NCBI GenBank assembly: GCA_030704615.1
Contig: CM060732.1
Location: forward strand, 5,888,001 to 5,952,000
DNA: 64,000 bases
Origin: Takakia lepidozioides
Taxonomy: Eukaryota > Streptophyta > Takakiopsida > Takakiales > Takakiaceae
Direction: 5' to 3'
Positions 33,227 to 43,319 of the stretch are shown piece after piece; position 1 is the first letter of the stretch, and each line of letters starts with the position of its first letter. The translations under genes were made by a program, and so were the position numbers. The notes beneath the pieces were generated by a model that made no database searches, had not been told where the DNA came from, and saw only the letters and a program-made list of their open reading frames with translations.

Positions 33227-34180
33227 TATTTTTGGCCCAAACTGAGGGAGGAGGCAGAGGAGTATGTCAAGACATGCACCACATGCCAACAAAACCGGAG
33301 CGAGTACAAAAAGCAAGCGGGGCTGTTACAACCCTTGCCGATTCCAGAGGGGACTTAGGAAAGCGTCTCGATGGATTTCATGACTGCTATGCCGCTGTCA
33401 AAAGGATTCGATGCAATCATGGTGGTGGTGGATAGGTTCAGTAAAATGGGCCATTTCATCCCCACCAAGGAGACGGCAACGGCGCAAGAGACAGGGCGAC
33501 TTTACTTCGCCCACGTCTTAAAACATCATGGAGTCCCGAAGGATATTGTCTCGGACCGCGATCCAAAGTTTACGAGTAAATTTTGGAGGACACTTTGGAA
33601 GAAGATGGGGACGGGGCTGAAGATGGGGACGAGGCTAAAGATGAGCACCGCCTTCCAACCTACGGCCAAACGGAAAGAGTGAATTCCGTAGTGAAGCAGA
33701 TGTTGCGGAATTACGTGTCGGCAGACCAATCAGACTGGGTGGAACGCTTAGACGCGGCAGAGTTCTGTTATAATAACACAGAACACTCCGCAACGGGAGT
33801 TTCCCCTTTCGTATTGGTCTATGGAAAAGCACCTCTGGTGCCGACAAGTTGGGCCGCCCAGGACGTTGAGGAACCGGCAGTAGCGGCGGTACTGGAAGAA
33901 CGCGAGCGTTTGTTGAAGCTCGCAAAGTATAATATTGCCAAAGCTAGGAAACGGTATGAAAGGCAGGCGAATCGGAAGCGGAGGGAAGTGAAGTTTGAGG
34001 CAGGCACAGAGGTCTGGTTGAACATCAAGAATTTCCGACTACCTCCGGAAGTGAGTCCGAAGTTTGTACCTCCGTATGCGGGACCCTTTCGCATTCGGAA
34101 GGTTATGAATGAGGATGTGTATGAATTGGAGCTGCTGACAAACAGCAAGGTGCACCCAGTATTCCATGACTCCCTTTTGA
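33227..34180 (+). pseudogene. Chromovirus 2 integrase
   Basis: YVKTCTTCQQNRSEYKKQAG completes the zinc finger; a TAG lies at 33357-33359. Core: SMDFMTAMPLSKGFDAIMVV, DIVSDRDPKFTSKFW, a small duplication (GLKMGTRLKMST) at about 33615-33650, then a frameshift to YGQTERVNSVVKQML with the catalytic Glu. It continues with the GPY-like SKVHPVFHDSLLKPYF. Confidence 0.9.
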
Positions 34181-34254
34181 AGCCTTACTTCAAAGATGAA
34201 GCGCGTCCGAATCGGCATCAAGTGTTGCGTCCGCCACCTATGCTGTTGGATCAT

Positions 34255-34449
34255 GAAAATGAACCTGAGTACGAGGTGGAGGCAATACTTAAGTCGAGGA
34301 GGTTCAAGAACCGAGAAACAGAGTATCTCGTCAAATGGAAGGGCTATCATCATGTGGAGGCATCTTGGGTGCGTGCCTCAGAAATGGGAAACGCATCCGA
34401 GGCGGTTGCAGCTTTCGAAGGGCGACCTCAAAAGCGGAAGAAGCGTTGA
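34255..34449 (+). pseudogene. Chromovirus 2 chromodomain, C-terminal end
   Basis: EYEVEAILKSRRFKNRETEY then LVKWKGYHHVEASWVRASEM, a canonical chromodomain with aromatic cage positions (Y, W, W-like). It extends to ...RPQKRKKR and a stop at 34447-34449, whereas copy 1 stops earlier. Confidence 0.93.
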
Positions 34450-35354
34450 TGGGGACATCAATCTTGGAGCGTGGGGGAGGAAATGCATGCTTAGCCCGGC
34501 TTAGCTAGCTTAGGAATCCGATTACAAAAACTTGTATTGTACAAAAATTTGTTATAAAGAAAATGGGTTCCAAATGTTGTGCGTCCTATTTTGTTTGGAA
34601 TGGTGATGCATGGTATGGTTGGCTACTGTGTAGAATGCATGCTAGCTTATAAAAATGGGAGAGGTAAATTGGGTTAATCGTGTGTTTGCGTAGTGCCAAA
34701 ATCGGGTGACCCCCATCCATGGGGCAAGGAAACTTGCGATTTCTTTGGGAGTTCACGTGCTAGTGCGCACCTGGCGCATGCGCGTACTATAACTGCGCTA
34801 CCGAGGGGCTTGCCTTGTAGTGCGGGCTAACGCGGAAGCTACGTGCTTCCGTTCACGTACTATAATCGTGTAGCCTCGGGACGAAGTCGTAGTGCGGCTT
34901 CGGCGTGTTCCCGTACCTCAGGCCAGCATTCCAAGGCGGACCCAATTGTAGTGATTGGGGCACACGGTTGGTTCAAGGTTATCTTCCTAGTCAAAGAGGG
35001 TTCCAGGAAACCCTTGCTCAAGGTGATGCCAAAAGCGACATCATGAGCGGTCGCAAGCAATGTTGTTGCAGTAAGGCGATTCGATCCTCGGGGAGGATCG
35101 TTCCTTGGCCTTGAAGTAGGCCAAGAAGAGTGCACTGGGAGGAGCTGGAGAGGCTCCACCCTTGGCCGGGACTTGGAGGAAGTCGGCCGAACTAGCTAGT
35201 GGAGAGTAGAGTCAAGTGTGGGGTTTGGTTCTTTGCCATGGGACGCCATGGTACGGAAACAAACTCCTTGATGTGGGACGCCACAACTTGGATGTTCGTT
35301 TCTACAAAATGGACAAGTCGATGAGGACATCGACTCCCTGTTGGTAGGGGTGTG
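34450..35354 (+). other. 3' non-coding region of chromovirus 2 with polypurine tract
   Basis: Homologous to 15276-16190 in reverse. The last bases (TTGGTAGGGGTGTG, 35341-35354) form the polypurine tract. Confidence 0.75.
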
Positions 35355-36086
35355 TGTCGCGGCCCTTTGCCTTGAGGGCAAGGGGTCGGGACACATGAGG
35401 GGCTGCCCCTGTGGTGGGGGCAGCGGCAGCGATAGGTATGGGGGGGGGGCTGAAGCACCCTTGAGTGCCCAAGGCACTCAGGGAAGCGGAGGCGCTCACT
35501 AGGTGGAGCCCCGCACACCGGGTTGCGGGTGGGGTGGCTCCACAAGGGGTGGTGGTAGCTTAGCGGGACTTAGTGGGGGTGGCATAGGACTCACCATGGG
35601 GGCGGAGACCTCGTGGTGGGAGTCGTGGGGAGCCTTGGGACTCATCACGGTCCATAGGGGCCGTGGTGAGTGGGCCAAGACTCATCGCGACTTATCACTG
35701 GGAGTCGAGGGTTTTCGTGGTGGTTCGCCATAAAATGGCATGGCTGGTTGTGAAACCCCCGCGGACAGCTACAGAAGTATATATAAGGGGAGTAGTGACC
35801 CCGAGAACGGTGCAAACCCGTTGGTGACCAAAAACGAGTGAGTAAGCGAGCGAGCCGGAAAGCGACCAAAGAGTGGGGAGCTGTTCCGGACTGCCATCTA
35901 CCAAAGGGAATTCTCCTAGTCCCAAATAGGTGGAGGGTTTAGTGGGAACCAAAGGGGGACCGTTATGTCCCGGTGAGCAGCCGAAGCTCCAAGTTGGCCC
36001 GGGCGGCCAAGTTGGGAGTCAGGCGCGCGCATCAAAGCGAGTAACTATGACTTGAAGGGGAGCTTACCGAAGTGAGGTGCGCGACA
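35355..36086 (+). repeat. 3' LTR of chromovirus 2
   Basis: 732 bases, TGTCGCGGCCC to GTGCGCGACA, with a TATATATAAGG box near 35777. The 3' flank CGGAAGGCACATATTC is the interior of a 146-bp repeat unit, so the element inserted in that array. Confidence 0.92.
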
Positions 36087-37145
36087 CGGAAGGCACATAT
36101 TCTGGAAATTCGGCGCTATTTTTCCAGTTCCGGGCCCAGTCATTTCTGGGACTTAGCCATTTTTGGACCCTGTACTAGAAAAATGGCGCCATTTTTCCAG
36201 TATAGGGTCCGAAAATGGCTAAGTCCTTGGGGCGGATGGCACATATTCTGGAAATTCGGCGCCATTTTTCCAATTCCGGGCCCAGTCAGATCTGGGACTT
36301 AGCCATTTTCGGACCCTGTACTGGAAAAATGGCGCCATTTTTCCAGTACAGGGTCCGAAAATGGCTAAGTCCCTGGGGCGGATGGCACATATTCTGGAAA
36401 TTCGGAGCCATTTTTCCAGTTCCGGGCCCAATCATTTCTGGGACTTAGCCATTTTTGGACCCTGTACTGGAAAAATGGTGCCATTTTTCCAGTACAGGGT
36501 CCGAAAATGGCTAAGTCCCTGGGGCGGATGGCACATATTCTGGAAATTCGGCGCCATTTTTCCAGTTCCGGGCCCAGTCAGTTCTGGGACTTAGCCATTT
36601 TCGGACCCTGTACTAGAAAAATGGCGCCATTTTTCCAGTACAGGGTCCGAAAATGGCTAAGTGCCTGGGGCGGATGGCACATATTCTGGAAATTCGGCGC
36701 CATTTTTCCAGTTCCGGGCCCAGTCATTTCTGGGACTTAGCCATTTTTGGACCCTGTACTGGAAAAATGGCGCCATTTTTCCAGTACAGAGTCCGAAAAT
36801 GGCTAAGTCCCTGGAGCGGATGGCACATATTCTGGAAATTCGGCGCCATTTTTCCAGTTCTGGGACTTAGCCATTTTCAGACCCTGTACTGGAAAAATGG
36901 CGCCATTTTTCCAGTACAGGGTCCGAAAATGGCTAAGTCCTTGGGGCGGATGGCACATAATTCGGCGCCATTTTTCCAGTTCCGGGCCCAGTCAGTTCTG
37001 GGACTTAGCCATTTTTCCAGTACAGGGTCCGAAAATGGCTAAGTCCCTGGGGCGGTTGGCACATATTCTGGAAATTCGGCGCCATTTTTCCATTTCCGGG
37101 CCCAGTCAGATCTGGGACTTAGCCATTTTCGGACCCAGTCTGGAA
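36087..37145. repeat. 146-bp tandem array with 80-bp palindromes
   Basis: Seven full or partial units of 146 bp (GGCACATATTCTGGAAATTC at about 36093, 36239, 36385, 36531, 36677 and 36823, then shortened units). Each full unit has one near-palindrome around TTCGGCGCCATTTTTCC and one long palindrome; at 36294-36373 the latter is perfect over 80 bases (GGGACTTAGCC to GGCTAAGTCCC, centre GGCGCC). Confidence 0.95.
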
Positions 37146-37181
37146 AATGGATGTGATTCTGTCTGTGTTTTTTGAATGCAG

Positions 37182-37975
37182 GTATTGTAAGTTCTCCCTG
37201 TTGGAGAAAGGTCATATGTCCTTCCAGCCGCCATTGTTCCTCGCATGGAGGAACCCTGGAGCTGACTCCATGTACACTGACGTTATCGTGAAGGAGTGGC
37301 ATTTGGAGCATTTGCGCGACTGCCCTTGGTATGTGGACCTTCCGCCCGGCTCCCTCGACTCATCCGAGTTCCAATTGAAGCTGGATGCGGAGGCCCGACC
37401 AAACCGAGCTCCGCTGCCTCCGCTGGGTCCAAAGGAGGCGAAAGCGCGTGTCAAGTCCAGGAAAGCGGCAGAGCTTGCTTAGGCAGGTATTCAGGAGAAA
37501 TTGAATGAGAAGAATAAAGGACAAATGAAAAGGACACGGAAACAGGGGAGTAAAGTAACCCCCAAAAAATAGAAAACCACCGGGGCACCAGAGGAGACGC
37601 AGGAGGGGCCCCAAGGGAGTGACTCCGACGACGACTTTGTGCAAGGTCCTGCGACTGCTGCTGCTACTACCAAGTCACCGGTCATCCGGGTTCCCACTCA
37701 CTTTGGACTGGGACTGGCTCTGCCAAGAAGTTGGCATTTGAGGGCGAGCCTACACGGCGGTATTCGGCGGTGACGTTTCCGCAAAGGCCAAAGTTAGAAT
37801 CCCCAACTATCATCCAATGCGTCAATGAGAGCTTTCTTGATGCTCTGGCTGCCAGGGCGAAGAAGGTGGCACACAGCAAGTCTCTGGAGGAGCTGAAGGG
37901 GAAAGCCAAGAAGAGGGCTGATGCTACAGAGCCTAAAGACACCCCTAGTTTGGAAGCCATGATGGAATTCTTCAC
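37182..37975 (+). pseudogene. Decayed exon(s) of the methyltransferase-like family
   Basis: Follows an acceptor (TTTTTTGAATGCAG). It encodes HMSFQPPLFLAWRNPGADSM, VKEWHLEHLRDCPWYVDLPP, a lysine-rich linker with two stops, a frameshift near 37710, then IIQCVNESFLDALAARAKKV and LEAMMEFFTA ending at a GTGAGC donor (37980). The pattern matches exon a of the gene at 63998-63498 (DWSRAHFQDCGWYLDLP ... LNESFLAMMESRK ... SWDMLVSFLTQ|GT), so it is a broken homologue. The downstream exons are replaced by the Ogre-like element. Confidence 0.6.
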
Positions 37976-37989
37976 GGCTGTGAGCACGG

Positions 37990-39582
37990 ATTGCAGATAG
38001 TAGAGTGTTTCTCCTTCATGTGGCATTCTGTGGTGGTATGGCCTTCATTCTGGCACTTTGCACACCATACACCCTTCCTCCAATGTGTTGCAGCCTCTGT
38101 GGCATACTTCTTCAAGATTTCTTCCAAATTTTTTTCATAGTTATCCCTCTTCAACTTCTCCTTTCTCTTACTCTTTCTTTTTAGTTCTTGCTCTTCTTCT
38201 TCATCTGACTCATCCTCAGAGTCCTCATCTTCTTTTTTCTCTCTCCTGAGCATTCCCAATTGCTCAATTCTGTTCGCAGTTTCAAATGCCTCCTCCACTG
38301 TGTTATGGGGTAACATATTCACTTTCTTTTGCAACTCTGGTCTTAGTCCACTCACAAACCAAGTCTTCTGTAACCCGGGTGCTGGTACTGCAGCCAGCTT
38401 TTTCATCATCAATTCCATCTTCTCCATATACTCTTCAACAGTTTCATGCTTCTTCTACTTCAGCTGTTGTAAACTTCCATACACTTCATCCTCAGTTTTA
38501 CTTGTCCTGAACCTATTTCGAAATGCTGTATTCAAGCCATTCCAGGTTAGGAAATGATTATCAGGGAATCTTGCATACCATTCACTTGCTTTCTTGATAA
38601 GTGAACAAGGAAACAGTCTCATCTTGGCATCATCGCCATTCTCATTGTTCACTATACACATGTGCTCAAATTGGCTAATGTGTACATCGGGATCCCCTTT
38701 TCCTGAATATATTGGAAAGGGTGGTTTTGCCCGTGTTGGTTGTAACGCCATCTGTGGCCCTACCTTCTGCCCACTGACAGGTGCTGGCACCCTTGCTGGT
38801 GCTGGTCTTTCTGGACCTGGTGTTTTTGTGGTGGATCTTCCACCAAGTGGTGGCCCTTGAGCACTCCTTGCTTCTGGCCCCACGATATTCACAGTATTCC
38901 CAGCTTCAGTTGCACTACTTCCCACACTCCCTGTCCCCCCATAGCCAGATCCAGGCAGCCCGCCTGATCCCCCTGAGCCGACACCTTTGTTGGCCTGTGA
39001 TCCAAGTGCTCCACTTGATCCAGGTCCAACGGGTTGGGATGTCCTGGTTGTAGTCTCAACCTCAGCTGTTGGGTCTACTTCTTCATATTCTTCCTCTTCT
39101 AATTTCTTCTCTCTGTTTTCATCCTCCAAGTTCTGCCCTTGGGTTTCTTCTTCACTCATGTAACTCAACTGTAATGGTGTTGGAGAGTCTGAACTCTCCG
39201 TTGGCTCTGCCACATCCTCTTCTCCTTTATCATCTTCTGCTTCAGAAACTGGAGTTCCTGCTTTTGGTGTTCCATGCCAACTCTTATCAAAGATTTCTGT
39301 CAAGTCTTTTATCCAAGGATGTACCTCAGATCTTTCACCTCGTGATTGATCTTCTTCCTGTACCAATTCCCTTAATCTTTCTTGCAAAGAAACAGAAGGA
39401 GTGGTATCCAACTCTTGTTCTTCCGGTATAGGTGATGCACTCTTTGATCTTGATGGTGTGAGAGGTCCAGATGATTCCCCTATGTCTATTCCTCTCTCCC
39501 AAAGATATGGATAATTAGCTTTCAGATAGCTTTCTCTTTTTGCTGAATATCTATGTCGTCTAGCTTCTCTTTCATCACTCAT
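37990..39582 (-). pseudogene. Gag of an Ogre/Tat-like LTR retrotransposon
   Basis: Starts MSDEREARRHRYSAKRESYL at 39582. A ~250-residue acidic, Gly/Ser/Pro-rich region precedes the capsid-like domain (PPFPIYSGKGDPDVHISQFE; LIKKASEWYARFPDNHFLTW). A TAG at 38455-38457 interrupts it, then ETVEEYMEKMELMMKKLAAV, a charged Lys/Glu stretch and a CCHC knuckle (CAKCQNEGHTTTECHM, about 38060-38010). Truncated right after the knuckle by the junction with the 37-kb pseudogene, so no pol remains. Confidence 0.8.
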
Positions 39583-39603
39583 GTCCCATGTCTTTCATTT
39601 CTT

Positions 39604-40191
39604 TTAATGTGGCAATAACCAAAACTCTCTTCTGTAATATCTCTCGTATATGCCTGGGTTTCTTTCAAGCTTCAATGCTCCATTGGCTATACTTGAAGTC
39701 TCCGTTACCATATAACCATATAGCAAACAAGTCTGAAAAGCTGTTCTTGGTGTGAGTTTGATCCACAAAATATCCTTTGGAATCCAATTCTTTACCAGTA
39801 CAAGCTCTTCATGCATATGAGTATAAACATTCACCTTTCTTTCTTCCCAGCCTTCAAACTCTACTCGTTTAATGGATAGCAATGCTATCACATAAACCAA
39901 TGTTGGTAACCAACGTGCTCTTCCTCTACAGGCTACCTGATAAATCTTTATCTCTCCTTTCTCCAGACCCCATTCTGGATCAGCATCATGCACTCGTTCA
40001 AGAATATTTTCTTTACAACCGTCTGGCAATTCCAAGAACCTTTGAAAGAATTGTTTGGACAATCTTTCTTCCTTCGTTCCACAGGGAATTTGATTCACTT
40101 CAAATTCTTTAATGGTCCAACCACCATGATCCCACCAGATGCCTGTCACATCTGGTTGTTCATGTCCCAGGTCCCCAGTATGGTCGCCAAA
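39604..40191 (-). pseudogene. Extra ORF between primer-binding site and gag
   Basis: About 195 residues open from the LTR edge (frame continues back into the LTR): GIWWDHGGWTIKEFEVNQIP, WLPTLVYVIALLSIKRVEF, WIPKDILWIKLTPRTAFQTC. No known domain recognised. An additional ORF upstream of gag is a hallmark of Ogre/Tat elements; a convincing ATG for it is lacking, so start and expression are uncertain. Confidence 0.5.
40172..40189 (-). other. Primer-binding site, tRNA-Arg-like (Ogre/Tat type)
   Basis: Minus strand TGGCGACCATACTGGGGA next to the LTR start. It resembles the TGGCGAC...TGGGGA tRNA-Arg site I remember for Ogre/Tat; the exact tRNA is not proven. Confidence 0.55.
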
Positions 40192-41273
40192 TGTCGCGCG
40201 GCTTTTACTCACCCATCCCTTCGCTATCCGAGGCGGAAACTCCAAGATAGAAGAGTTGGAAATCTCTAAGTACTCAGCCTACGCAGAACAATCAGTCATG
40301 ACCTACAACTAGTGTATCATGGGGGTGTTTCTTATTTGTTTCCCTTTCCGCATTCATCTTAACTACCTTACCATTGATAATTAAGTATCAATTTGCTTCA
40401 TCAATCTATCGGTTTCCTTCACTCATCCATTCAATCCACAGCTTCACTCAGATCTCTCTACACAGTGTGATTGTATCGTATAAGTATCAGATTATGATTT
40501 ATCAGGTATCAGGCCGAAGCCATTGTGTCTCTAATCTGCTCTACAATATCACTACAGCTTTGCATATAACAAGCATCTACTAATCCTCTTTCCTCCTTCA
40601 CCGTGCTCTCCATCTTTTGCTTCCGATCTCCGCTCCAGCCTGACTAAGAAGTCCTCCTCCGAATCATGATCCCCATCTTCCCCCGAAGTCCCCCTTTATC
40701 TTCCTATCCGCGGTTCTAACCGTTTTCCTCACTAACCGTCGTATGTGAACTAACATGTTCCCTTCGCAGGTGTTGTTCCCCACAGTCGTTCCCTGTCTTA
40801 CTCTTTGTTCCCTATGATCGTGACAGCTGTGTCAAGCTGTGACTGGCTGTGTGAAACTGTGACGGGCTGTGACTGGCTGTGCGAAACTGTGACGGGCTGT
40901 GACTGGCTGTGCGACTGTGTTTGGCTGTGTCGGGCTGTGACTGGCTGTGTGGCTGTGTGGCTGTGTCGGTTGTGTCTGCTGTGACGACTGTGACGGGCTG
41001 TGTTGGATGTGTCGGCTGTGACGACTGTGACGGGCTGTGTTGGCTGTGTCGGCTGTGACGACTGTGACGGGCTGTGTTGGCTGTGTCGACTGTGACGACT
41101 GTGACGGGCTGTGTTGGCTGTGTCGACTGTGACGACTGTGACGGGCTGTGTAACCCCCCTCTACAGTGCGCTGCTGTCACCCCTAAGGCTCCTGTTGGTC
41201 TCAGTCTGTGCAAAAATTAAGGGTACCCTACAGATCCCGTATAAGTGTCTAAGTCCCCTACAGTCCTCTAACA
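40192..41273 (-). repeat. 5' LTR of the Ogre/Tat-like element
   Basis: About 1082 bases, TGTCGCGCGGC to CCTCTAACA on the plus strand. Its right ~800 bases recur at 48878-49617, defining the end precisely (CTAACA, followed by different flanks CCCACAC and ATGTT). Confidence 0.85.
40820..41150. repeat. CTGTGACGGG-type minisatellite inside the LTR
   Basis: Short units such as CTGTGACGGG, CTGTGTCGG and CTGTGACGA repeat about 30 times. The matching LTR at 49280-49495 has a different number and order of units. Open frames on both strands are by-products. Confidence 0.85.
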
Positions 41274-41585
41274 CCCACACAAAACTGACATGGCGCACAG
41301 TCAAGCATACAGGTGTGGGGGGGATCCAAATACAAAAAAAATCAAGACAGTAACTCCCCTACACCAAAAAAAACACTCCACAGTGTCGCTCCTGCAAGGA
41401 CACCCCAGCCCAAACCCGGACTGACTCTTGCCTCCACCTATGGAAATGTTTTGGCCTACAGGAGTAAGTGGAAGACTACGGGGAAGAGAGAGTAAAGCAA
41501 TTCCTAATCCCAGAATGCTCTCATCCCACTAGTCTCCCCCTATCTCTAAACGCTCTTGCTCATGACCAACAGACATAACTACCTT
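41274..41585. other. Flank of the LTR, no gene seen
   Basis: A- and C-rich sequence without convincing coding signal. Confidence 0.5.
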
Positions 41586-41589
41586 CTAG

Positions 41590-41835
41590 GGTCTCTCAAA
41601 TAACTCTCCAAGAGCCCTCAAGATGTCTCTCAAACAATCTCACTAAGGTCCCCAAAGCCTGCCAAATCTTGGCCCTCAAGGACCCCAAAAAGTCCTTCAG
41701 ACAAGTTGCCAAAGACTCCTTAAGCTCGCCAAATATTAGCCTCCAAGGACCCCAAAATAGTCCTCCAAATAGCCCTCCAAAGCTCCAAATGTTTGCCAAA
41801 TATTGGTCTTCAAGGACCCCAATAGTCCTCCAAAC
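41590..41835. repeat. Degenerate CAAGGACCCCAAA repeat
   Basis: Motifs CTCAAGGACCCCAAAAAG, CTCCAAGGACCCCAAAATAG and CTTCAAGGACCCCAATAG with GCCAAATATTGG recur every 60-70 bases. It lies just 3' of transposase copy C. Confidence 0.6.
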
Positions 41836-41839
41836 AGTC

Positions 41840-42595
41840 CTTGGCAATCCAAGTCTCATTCAACTTGTTGGGAGGGTGTCGTCTCTTCACTCTTCCGAAT
41901 CGCATTGTGGGATATGCAGAATTGTCCAATCCGTCTCTACTGGACCGAGCAGTCTGCAATGGCTGGGTCTTAGGAACTGGAAATGCGTGGGCCGGGACGT
42001 CTGTGCGTTGCACCATTCGAAATCTTGCTGCAGATAGAGCATCCGCCTCATTCTGAGAGAGGCTGCAACCTGGTGCAACAGGCCAGACGCCCGGAGGCTC
42101 CGACATTCCCTGAATCCCGTACTTGGGCTTGCCCAATACACAGGTCATTATGTCGTGCCTACAGAACCAAAACGTCTACGTTGTGGCGTGAGAAAATGTG
42201 GGAGTCAAAAATCTGCCGCTGAAACAAGGTGCAGGTACAGCACCGTGTGGGTTCCTCCGAATCATCTCACCACAGCGTGCTCTCGTATCCACCCGAATGG
42301 CGCAGCACTTCCCTTGAAATGCCGGCAATGTCCTTGCAATTCTCCACTGTGACTCCGACACTCTTGTCTCCACAATGGGTATGTTGTACTGCGTTACCAC
42401 AGATGGCTCGTTATGTTCCTCGGGCACATGCCCTGTGCTCAAAGGAGATGGCGATCTTGAACGTGCAGGACTTGCGGTGCTCGATGAGACCTCCTCGGGC
42501 AACATCACGGGACCACGAGGGAGCGTGCGAATATTCTTGTCAGCTCGTCATGAATCCTCTTCCCCGCCAGGTGCCTCGTCAAGTATGCCTGCAAT
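41840..42595 (-). pseudogene. SWIM-family transposase, copy C (C-terminal middle part)
   Basis: Minus strand ILDEAPGGEEDS, a TGA, then VMLPEEVSSSTASPARSRS, VSESQWRIARTLPAFQGKCC, RCGEMIRRNPHGAVPAPCFS, and after a break CVLGKPKYGIQGMSEPPGVW and RRHPPNKLNETWIAKDC. Positions 42467-42585 are nearly the same as 25450-25566 of copy A. It ends before the SWIM finger seen in copy B. The 5' side is an acceptor (TATATTGCAG) rather than the rest of the transposase. Confidence 0.8.
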
Positions 42596-42604
42596 ATACA
42601 TTGT

Positions 42605-43301
42605 GGTTTCATCGTTTGGGTTCACCCAAGTCTGGATCCTCACTGAGAGCCTTCTCCGGAATAAGAACAAAGTGAAAGTACCTTCCCAGTCCAGGGTCAG
42701 CAATTCTTATGTGTTTGTCAAACGCACTCTTGAGGTTCTTCCTCGCTAGATCCATCTCCTCCTTCATTTTCGCCTCCACCCCGTTTGTTGTTCTCTCATC
42801 ATCCGGAGTAGTGGTATAATACTCCAGCTTGGCTCGCTCTCCCGCATCTGCAATTTCTTGTTGTGACACAAGAACGGTGGCTTCGTATTACATGATAACC
42901 CAGGTAAGAGCAAATGTGATCCATAATTGAATCAACATGGATGTCTGATCAGAACGTATTCTTACCGCATACGAGTACTCGATGAGAAGCTGCCATCGAC
43001 GCCAGCTTAAAATGGCACCCATTCTTCTATTCCTCCACCTCTCTTCATCTCTACAAATGCAAAAACAAATACACTATGAAACACAAGCGCTCCTCCACTC
43101 ACCTGAATCTAAGTCTGTCCTCCGCTGTCCGTGTCCACATCTCCTACTCACATGCTCCCTTTTGCTTGAGCCTTCCTCCTCCTGTATAGCTTGTATTCTC
43201 TTGATGCCAGACTCACGCAAAAGGGGCTGCTCCAAGAGCTCATTGAGCTGCCTGTCCAGAAAGAGCTCTTGACCTCCCCGACTCTGCATACTTTCGCCCA
43301 T
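42605..43301 (-). CDS. Unrecognised exons upstream of transposase copy C
   Basis: Minus-strand exon-like pieces: 43301 to about 43103 (QELFLDRQLNELLEQPLLRE, acidic/Gln-rich, donor GTGAGT), about 43050-42966 (EERWRNRRMGAILSWRRWQL, donor GTAAGA) and about 42870-42625 (TTTPDDERTTNGVEAKMKEE, YFHFVLIPEKALSEDPDLG, donor GTGAAC). The last donor joins in phase to the acceptor opening copy C (DLG-ILDEAPGG). The families are unknown to me. This could be a chimeric gene or another variant of the transposon. One internal junction does not resolve by phase. Confidence 0.4.
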
Positions 43302-43319
43302 AGATCCCTCCCCCGCACT

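Noticed and set aside
36072-37175. Regularly spaced repeats resembling a CRISPR array
   Set aside because: Unit length 146 bp with no unique spacers; the context is eukaryotic and the units are satellite-like with long palindromes.
40812-41213. 133-codon minus ORF rich in SQP/HS
   Set aside because: Translation of the CTGTGACGGG minisatellite in the LTR.
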